From an uncultured Eubacteriales bacterium (GTDB taxonomy: Bacteria; Bacillota; Clostridia; Oscillospirales; Oscillospiraceae), in the NCBI GenBank assembly GCA_900549885.1, contig URQA01000080.1, positions 1 through 11,459 on the forward strand: DNA of 11,459 bases, given 5' to 3'. The position numbers were made by a program, and so were the translations under genes. The notes under the pieces were generated by a model. The model was given only the letters and a program-made list of their open reading frames with translations, was not told the DNA's origin and made no database searches. Below are positions 6,372 to 11,459 of this stretch, piece after piece; positions within the stretch are counted from its first letter, which is position 1; each line of letters starts with the position of its first letter.

Positions 6372-8633
6372 TTGAAAAAGTTCATTATCGGTATGTGTGT
6401 GCTGGTCGTGCTCGCGTTCTCCTGCTGGTATGCCTACTACGGCTTGGGGTTCTATGTGGATCTGAACCCGGACGCCCCGGTAACGACATTTATGAAGACC
6501 GATGAGGATACAATTTATATGGAGCGGGACGGAGCATATGTCCCCTTCGAAATTCGGGGCGTGGATATGGGCGTGGGTATCCCCGGCGAGTGGGCCACGG
6601 ACTTCGCCATTGACAAGGAGACCTATCTGCGCTGGTTCGGCTACATCCATGAGCTGGGCGCCAACACCATCCGTGTCTACACCATTCTTCACGACGACTT
6701 CTACAATGCCTTTTATGAATATAACAGCCAACGGGTGGAGCAGGGGCTGGAGCCCATGTGGCTGCTCCACGGGGTATGGGTGGACGACTACTCCCACAAC
6801 TCCCACAAGGACATGTACGACGAGGGCCTGATGCCTGAGATCATCGAGGACAGCAAGACCATCATTGACATCATCCACGGGAATAAGTTCCTCTTGGGCC
6901 GGGACGGGGACGGCTCCGGCTTTTACCGCCACGATGTGTCCCAGTGGGTATTGGGCTATATTCTGGGCGTGGAATGGGAGTCCAGCCTGGTGACCTATAC
7001 CAATCAGAACAACCCGCATCGCACCAGTTACACGGGTGCTTACATGTCCACCACAGAGGACGCGACGCCCTTCGAGGCTGCCTTAGCGCAATTGGGGGAC
7101 GAGGTCATTGAGTATGAGACCACCCGCTACAAGACGCAGCGGCTGATGGCATTCTCTAACTGGCCCACCACCGACCCATTTACCTATTCCCTGACCACGA
7201 CGAATTACCGGTATAAATCTTCGGTCATCAATGTGGAGCACATCCAGCCCACGCAGGCTTTCGCTTCTGGCTACTTCGCGTCATACCACATCTACCCCTA
7301 TTACCCGGATTACCTGCAAACCGAATTGGAGGCTGATGCCTATGCCGAGGCGGAGGTGGAAGCCGTCTTAGGCATGAACCGTACGGAAACAGTCAGGCAT
7401 CGCCTGTCCCTGCTGAATGCTCCCAGTGTCCACGACTACATCACTGAGGCGGACTATTACGACAGTCAGGGGCGTCTGAACACATACTACGCCTATCTCA
7501 AGGCCATCAACAACTTCCACAACATCCCTGTGGTCATCTCCGAGTACGGTATCACCACAGGCCGGGGCCGGGCGCAGGTGGATGAGAACACCGGCCGCAG
7601 TCAGGGCCATGTCACCGAGCAGGAGCAGGGACAGTACCTCATCGAGTGCTACGAGGACATCATGAATGCCGGAAGCGCGGGCAGCTGCCTGTTTTCCTGG
7701 CAGGACGAGTGGTTCAAGCGCACCTGGAACACCCTGTATGCCATTGACCTGGACAACACCCCTTACTGGAGCGATTACCAGACCAACGAGCAGTACTTCG
7801 GTCTGCTGACCTTTGACCCCGGTGAGGAGGTCAGCGTGTGCTATGTGGATGGGGATCCCGCGGAGTGGACACAGGAGGATGTGCTGCGCTCCGATGAGGG
7901 CGGCAGCCTGTCCATGAAGTACGATGAGAAGTTCCTCTTTTTCTATGTAGAGGGCTTTGATCCGGGCTCGGAAACCCTTTACATCCCCATCGACACCACT
8001 CCAAAATCCGGCTCCACCTACTGTGAGAACTACGACTTAGCCTTCGAACGGGCCTGCGATTTTGTCATCTGCATTGACGGGACGGACAACAGCCGCCTGG
8101 TGGTGCAGGAGCGGTACGAGGTGCTGAAGTCCACCTACTGGGAATCATACTACATCGGAGACCCCTACCTGAATCCGCCGGAATCCAACAGTCCGGTATT
8201 CGTGGACATCAATATGCCCATGAAGCTGACTGATCTGGTGCCCAGTCTGTACGGCGACCATGTGATCGGCGAGATTTTTGAAACTGGTCTGCTCCGCTAC
8301 GGAAACGCAAACTCGGACAGCGACGACTTCGACTCCCTGGCGGACTACTGCTTTACGGACAACGGCGTGGAGATCCGGCTCCCCTGGCAGCTGCTGAACT
8401 TCTCCAATCCGTCAGAGATGATGATCCACGACGACTACTATGAGCATTACGGCATTGAGAACCTGCACATCGACGAGATGTGGGTGGGCTTCTCCTGGGG
8501 CGCGGGCAACGAGTACCGTATCCCCATGGCCTCTCTGTCCCTGGAGGGCTGGGGCAAGAAAGTGACCTATCACGAGCGTCTGAAGGAGTCCTACTATATT
8601 CTTCAGGATTACTGGGCGGGCCTGGACCAGTAA
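6372..8633 (+). CDS. Membrane-anchored clan-A-like glycoside hydrolase with C-terminal beta domain
   Basis: This 753-residue protein has an N-terminal hydrophobic anchor (about 4-24) and a large extracytoplasmic part. Residues about 55-475 look like a TIM-barrel hydrolase of the GH2/GH5 type: FEIRGVDMGVGIPGEW (59-74), LGANTIRVYTILHDDFY (95-111), LGYILGVEWE (194-203) and VVISEYGITTGRGR (387-400), then a tryptophan-rich SWQDEWFKRTW (442-452). By analogy with clan A, E201 would be the acid/base and E391 the nucleophile; this is inferred from motif position. Residues about 490-733 read as a beta-sandwich, starting YVDGDPAEW, similar in style to CBM9/DOMON-type sugar-binding modules. It probably trims or releases the polymer made by the glycosyltransferase. 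I cannot name an established GH family or its substrate. Confidence 0.8.
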   Translation: MKKFIIGMCVLVVLAFSCWYAYYGLGFYVDLNPDAPVTTFMKTDEDTIYMERDGAYVPFEIRGVDMGVGIPGEWATDFAIDKETYLRWFGYIHELGANTIRVYTILHDDFYNAFYEYNSQRVEQGLEPMWLLHGVWVDDYSHNSHKDMYDEGLMPEIIEDSKTIIDIIHGNKFLLGRDGDGSGFYRHDVSQWVLGYILGVEWESSLVTYTNQNNPHRTSYTGAYMSTTEDATPFEAALAQLGDEVIEYETTRYKTQRLMAFSNWPTTDPFTYSLTTTNYRYKSSVINVEHIQPTQAFASGYFASYHIYPYYPDYLQTELEADAYAEAEVEAVLGMNRTETVRHRLSLLNAPSVHDYITEADYYDSQGRLNTYYAYLKAINNFHNIPVVISEYGITTGRGRAQVDENTGRSQGHVTEQEQGQYLIECYEDIMNAGSAGSCLFSWQDEWFKRTWNTLYAIDLDNTPYWSDYQTNEQYFGLLTFDPGEEVSVCYVDGDPAEWTQEDVLRSDEGGSLSMKYDEKFLFFYVEGFDPGSETLYIPIDTTPKSGSTYCENYDLAFERACDFVICIDGTDNSRLVVQERYEVLKSTYWESYYIGDPYLNPPESNSPVFVDINMPMKLTDLVPSLYGDHVIGEIFETGLLRYGNANSDSDDFDSLADYCFTDNGVEIRLPWQLLNFSNPSEMMIHDDYYEHYGIENLHIDEMWVGFSWGAGNEYRIPMASLSLEGWGKKVTYHERLKESYYILQDYWAGLDQ

Positions 8634-8646
8634 ATTTTCTCCCGGC

Positions 8647-8652
8647 AGGAGG
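8647..8652 (+). promoter_or_regulatory. Ribosome binding site that decides the HEAT gene start
   Basis: AGGAGG (8647-8652) lies eight bases before ATG 8661. A GTG at 8652 in the same frame would add three residues, but its first base is the last base of this site, so it cannot be the start. The ATG is preferred. Confidence 0.8.
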
Positions 8653-8660
8653 TGACGGCC

Positions 8661-9800
8661 ATGGGCAGCGAGGTGCTGCTGTACGGATACGGGATCATCT
8701 GGTTGAGCATGATCCTGTTCAATCTCATTTATAACCTGGTGATGCGCGGCAGCCAAAAACGGCTCCTGCGGCGCAGCCGCCGGCTGGAAGGGCTGGTGGA
8801 GGTGCAGCTGACCAGGCTGCGCCTGGGAGAACCGCTGGAGAAGGGTCATATCAAAAAGCTGCGGCGCAAGCTGTCCCATGTCAATCACCTGATGGCCTTT
8901 GACCGGGTGCTGGAGCGCTACTTTGCCGATGGCGGAGAAGCGCTCACACGGGAGTATCTTGCACTGATCCAGCCGGTTATTTACCATTTGGCCATCGTAT
9001 ATCGCAAGCGGGAAAACCTGCAGGCGGCCTATTTCGCCTATTTCCTGAACCGCCACAAGCTGAACAAATACATGCAGATGGATACGGTACAGAATATCCT
9101 GGTGGATTATATGAAAAAGGACAGTCTGTACTGCCGGGTGAACGCCCTGAAGGCCCTGTGCGCCTTTGGCAGCCCAAAGCACATTCTGGAGGCGGTCGCC
9201 ATTCAGGATCGGAGCAGCAGTTTCCTCCACGAAAAGATCCTGACCGAGTGCCTGCTGGTCTATGAGGGTGACAGCGGCCAGCTGATCCGGCTGTTTTGGG
9301 AACAGCTGGACCAGTTCTCTGTGCGGACCCAGCGGGCCATTCTGGACTACATAAGATTTAAGACCGGGGACTATCGGGAGGAGATGTACCAGATCATGAC
9401 CGATCCCGACCGGGACCGGGAACTGCGGTTTTCCGCCATTCGGTATATGGGACGCTATGAGTACCCGCCGGCCCGGGAAAAACTGATGGCATTTTTGACG
9501 GATAGTACGCCGCAGGACTGGGAATACGCGGCCATCAGCGCCACATCCCTGGTCCGCTACGCCGGACAGGATGTTGTGAACGCCCTGGTCCAGGCCATGC
9601 ACAGCAGCAACTGGTATATCCGCTATAATGCCGCGATTAGTCTGGAGGCCCACGGCCTGAGTTACAGCGATATGATCGAGCTGGTGGGCGGCCGGGACCG
9701 GTACGCCCGCGAAATGATCATGTATCGGCTGGAGAGCCGTCGCATTGAGCAGGCGGCGAAGCAGGCAGAAGAGGAGAGAAAAGAGGCCGTACCGGTATGA
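8661..9800 (+). CDS. Membrane HEAT-repeat protein, partner of the glycosyltransferase
   Basis: This 379-residue protein has one membrane helix at about 8-28, followed by a strongly basic stretch (SQKRLLRRSRR, 31-41), so the bulk should be cytoplasmic. Residues about 60-350 are all-helical. The C-terminal half shows HEAT-like repeats, for example RVNALKALCAFG (159-170), LRFSAIRYMGRYEY (255-268), AAISATSLVRYAG (290-302) and IRYNAAISLEAHG (320-332). The tail is charged. Its stop codon overlaps the start of the glycosyltransferase as ATGA (9797-9800), implying coupled translation and a fixed ratio of the two proteins. HEAT arrays bind other proteins, so it may be a scaffold, a co-polymerase or a regulator of the synthase. 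No known c-di-GMP-binding motif is visible in it. Sure of the architecture, unsure of the role. Confidence 0.82.
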   Translation: MGSEVLLYGYGIIWLSMILFNLIYNLVMRGSQKRLLRRSRRLEGLVEVQLTRLRLGEPLEKGHIKKLRRKLSHVNHLMAFDRVLERYFADGGEALTREYLALIQPVIYHLAIVYRKRENLQAAYFAYFLNRHKLNKYMQMDTVQNILVDYMKKDSLYCRVNALKALCAFGSPKHILEAVAIQDRSSSFLHEKILTECLLVYEGDSGQLIRLFWEQLDQFSVRTQRAILDYIRFKTGDYREEMYQIMTDPDRDRELRFSAIRYMGRYEYPPAREKLMAFLTDSTPQDWEYAAISATSLVRYAGQDVVNALVQAMHSSNWYIRYNAAISLEAHGLSYSDMIELVGGRDRYAREMIMYRLESRRIEQAAKQAEEERKEAVPV

Positions 9801-11200
9801 GAGATCTGTTTCAATACTTTTTCAATGGAGTGGGTGTACTTTTCGTCATCTACATGGTGGGCTATTCCAGTTTTCTCTTTCTGGCGGTCACCATCGGCTC
9901 CTCCTCCCTGTATGGAGCCAAACGGCGCAATACCATGAAAAGTGAGCTGGCCAACGACTACTATGTCCCGGTCTCCGTCCTGGTGCCGGCCCACAACGAG
10001 GCGATTACCATTGAGGCCACCATCCGCTCCCTGCTGGCGTTGGATTACAAGCTCTATGAGATCATTGTGGTGGACGACGGCTCCACCGATGAGACCTCCC
10101 AGGTGGTACGGGACGCGTTCCATCTGCTGCCCATCTCACGCCCCATCCAGCGGAAGATCAAGTGCCAGCCGGTGGAAGCGGTGTATGAGAGCCGGGAATG
10201 GAAGGTGCCCATCACCCTGATTCGAAAGAAGAACGGCGGGAAGGCGGACGCGCTCAATATGGGCATCAATGCCTCCCGGTATCCCTACTTCCTGTGCATT
10301 GACGCGGACTCCATCCTGCAGCACGACTCCCTGGAAAAGATTGTCCGTCCGGTGCTGGAGGAGGACAATGTGGTCGCGGTGGGCGGCGCGGTGCGTCCCT
10401 GCAACGGCGCCGAGATTGAAAACGGCCGGGTGGTCCGCTACCGGATGCCCAGGAATCTCCTGGCCTGTATGCAGGTGCTGGAGTACGACCGCTCATTCCT
10501 GGCCGCGCGGATCATGATGGATAAGTTCAACGGCAGCATCATCATTTCAGGCGCCTTCGGCCTGTTCCAGAAGAATATGGTGGTGGCTGCGGGCGGCTAT
10601 GAGACCAATACTGTGGGCGAGGACATGGAGCTGGTGGTCAAGCTGCATGTGTTCTGCCGGGAGAACGGGCATCCCTACCGCATTCGGTACGCCACCGACG
10701 CCATCTGCTGGACCCAGGTGCCGGAGCGTCTGCGCGACCTGCGAGGACAGCGGCGGCGCTGGCATATCGGCCTGTTCCAAAGCATGACCCGGCACAGAAA
10801 GATACTGGCCAACCCCAAGTACGGCATGGTCAGCTTCGTATCCTACCTGTATTTCCTGATCTATGAGCTGCTCTCGCCGTACATTGAGGTGTTTGGCGTG
10901 TGTACGATGGTGCTGGCCTCTCTTTTGGATTTCCTCAATGTGCCCTTCATGCTGCTTTATCTGGGCATCTATATCGTGTATTCCGCGATCCTGTCTCTGG
11001 CGGCGTTTTTTGCCCGGATCCATACGAATGATTTGACCTTGACCGCAGGCGATGTACTCAAGGCGATCGGCCTGTGCGCGGTAGAGGTGTCCTGTCTGCG
11101 TTTTATTCTGGCGTGGGTGCGCATGACGGCCCTGTTTGGATACCGGAAGCGAAAGACACAGTGGCAGAAAATTGAGCGCAAGAAGATCAGCTTCAAGTAA
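9797..11200 (+). CDS. Processive family 2 glycosyltransferase (exopolysaccharide synthase)
   Basis: This 467-residue membrane enzyme should polymerise a sugar from a nucleotide-sugar donor and extrude the chain. An N-terminal helix (about 10-32) is followed by a GT-A domain with VSVLVPAHNE (58-67), VVDDGSTDET (91-100), NGGKADALNMG (146-156), DAD (169-171), GED (274-276) and QRRRW (318-322). This is the complete D, DxD, D, QxxRW set of cellulose, hyaluronan and PNAG synthases. At least three more helices follow (about 346-370, 378-405, 420-445). Its length is nearer to IcaA/PgaC than to BcsA. The C-terminus is a short basic tail with no PilZ domain, so c-di-GMP cannot act as it does on BcsA. 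The start overlaps the HEAT gene stop. The product cannot be told from sequence alone: a PNAG-like polymer or a beta-glucan are both possible. Confidence 0.93.
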   Translation: MRDLFQYFFNGVGVLFVIYMVGYSSFLFLAVTIGSSSLYGAKRRNTMKSELANDYYVPVSVLVPAHNEAITIEATIRSLLALDYKLYEIIVVDDGSTDETSQVVRDAFHLLPISRPIQRKIKCQPVEAVYESREWKVPITLIRKKNGGKADALNMGINASRYPYFLCIDADSILQHDSLEKIVRPVLEEDNVVAVGGAVRPCNGAEIENGRVVRYRMPRNLLACMQVLEYDRSFLAARIMMDKFNGSIIISGAFGLFQKNMVVAAGGYETNTVGEDMELVVKLHVFCRENGHPYRIRYATDAICWTQVPERLRDLRGQRRRWHIGLFQSMTRHRKILANPKYGMVSFVSYLYFLIYELLSPYIEVFGVCTMVLASLLDFLNVPFMLLYLGIYIVYSAILSLAAFFARIHTNDLTLTAGDVLKAIGLCAVEVSCLRFILAWVRMTALFGYRKRKTQWQKIERKKISFK

Positions 11201-11216
11201 GCTCTAACTTTGAGAA

Positions 11217-11249
11217 AAGGGGAAACAGCCTATGATTAACTCCTATTAG
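11217..11249 (+). pseudogene. Cut-off start of the next operon gene
   Basis: AAGGGGA (11217-11223) is a good ribosome site eight bases before ATG 11232, which opens MINSY and then stops at TAG 11247-11249. The 31-base spacing from the glycosyltransferase stop matches the other gaps of this operon (19 to 48 bases for most). A well-formed start with no gene behind it, immediately before a recombinase end, is what an insertion into the first codons of a gene would leave. The identity of the lost gene cannot be told from five codons. It could also be a chance start. Confidence 0.5.
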
Positions 11250-11262
11250 GAAAACACACTGT

Positions 11263-11282
11263 CAAAAGGGTTTTTGCTTTTG
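11263..11282 (-). terminator. Possible hairpin after the recombinase gene
   Basis: CAAAAG (11263-11268) and CTTTTG (11277-11282) are inverted repeats around an 8-base loop, starting 7 bases beyond the recombinase stop on the minus strand. The stem is A/T-rich and only six pairs long, followed on the minus strand by ACAGTGTGTTTTCC, so it is a weak terminator at best. It may equally be part of the attachment-site arms. Confidence 0.3.
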
Positions 11283-11289
11283 GCGGGGG

Positions 11290-11459
11290 TCAGCCCGCCT
11301 CGGCGGTGTCAGTGGTGTTGATTTCAATGTACTCGGCAATCCGGCGGAACTCGTCCGCAAACTTGAAATGAACGCTGATATTGCCGTTTTCGTAAATCTT
11401 GATGTGGTCTACCAAGTCCGTGAGGATTTCACGGGTGAGCGTTTCGATGCTTTGATACT
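11290..11459 (-). CDS. Large serine recombinase, C-terminal end (partial)
   Basis: On the minus strand the window edge enters an open frame of 55 codons ending at TGA (11292-11290). It reads IETLTREILTDLVDHIKIYE, then NGNISVHFKFADEFRRIAEY and IEINTTD. This pattern (a helix, an IKIYENG-type strand, then FKFADEFRRIAEYIEIN) is typical of the C-terminal region (DUF4368 type) of clostridial large serine recombinases carried by integrative elements. These enzymes insert and excise the element by serine-mediated site-specific recombination. The catalytic and zinc-ribbon parts lie beyond the window. It reads against the operon, so it is not part of it. Confidence 0.8.
   Translation of the reverse strand, partial: YQSIETLTREILTDLVDHIKIYENGNISVHFKFADEFRRIAEYIEINTTDTAEAG

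Larger units (their letters stand above)
11250..11459. mobile_element. End of an integrative element (large serine recombinase type), boundary approximate
   Basis: The presence of an element is inferred from the recombinase gene end at the right edge, reading leftward on the minus strand, and from the aborted gene start just outside it. In Tn4451/Tn1549-like and similar clostridial elements the large serine recombinase often sits at one end with the attachment site a short way beyond its stop. The junction should therefore fall between about 11235 and 11262. The other end is outside the window, so no core repeat can be compared. Confidence 0.5.

Noticed and set aside
8412..9653. Long minus-strand open frame (413 codons) opposite the hydrolase and HEAT genes
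   Set aside because: It is antisense to two well-supported genes, shows no domain and has the same shadow-type composition.
9797..11200. Assignment of the glycosyltransferase as BcsA cellulose synthase
   Set aside because: It has the shared catalytic motifs but lacks the PilZ domain and BcsA length, and no BcsB, BcsC or BcsZ-like neighbour is seen, so no gene symbol is given.

Overview
The window (about 57% G+C by eye) looks like chromosomal DNA of an anaerobic Firmicute, most likely a gut Oscillospiraceae/Lachnospiraceae-type Clostridia. The clues are strong AGGAGG-type ribosome sites, GTG and TTG starts, the protein families present, and a clostridial large serine recombinase at the right edge. 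This placement is inferred from style and gene content, not from a marker gene.

Layout. Bases 1-122 hold the last 39 codons of an unrecognised gene. Bases 123-377 are non-coding: a GC-rich hairpin, a palindrome, a good sigma-A promoter (TAGACA, 17 bp, TATAAT) and a leader of about 130 nt. From 378 to 11200 there is one plus-strand run of eight genes: a membrane dCache/degenerate-GGDEF/EAL protein (378-2651), a GGDEF protein missing the start of its domain (2789-3262), a VTC/TTM polyphosphate-polymerase-like protein (3311-4006), a DUF4956 membrane protein (4026-4700), a membrane-anchored CotH-kinase-like protein (4731-6206), an anchored clan-A-like glycoside hydrolase (6372-8633), a membrane HEAT-repeat protein (8661-9800) and a processive family 2 glycosyltransferase (9797-11200), the last two overlapping by ATGA. 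Just after the glycosyltransferase, a ribosome site and ATG open only a five-codon reading frame (11232-11249). The 3' end of a large serine recombinase on the minus strand follows (11290-11459). The simplest reading is that an integrative element inserted into, and cut off, the next gene of the operon.

Working model (inference). The locus makes and exports an exopolysaccharide under cyclic-di-GMP control. The glycosyltransferase has every hallmark of a cellulose/hyaluronan/PNAG-type synthase but no PilZ domain, so the c-di-GMP receptor must be another protein; the HEAT protein is the obvious candidate partner. The hydrolase would trim or release the polymer outside the membrane. VTC, DUF4956 and CotH form a module that suggests phosphate or polyphosphate chemistry tied to the envelope polymer. 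The shortened GGDEF gene and the interrupted last gene suggest that the system may be partly disabled in this genome.
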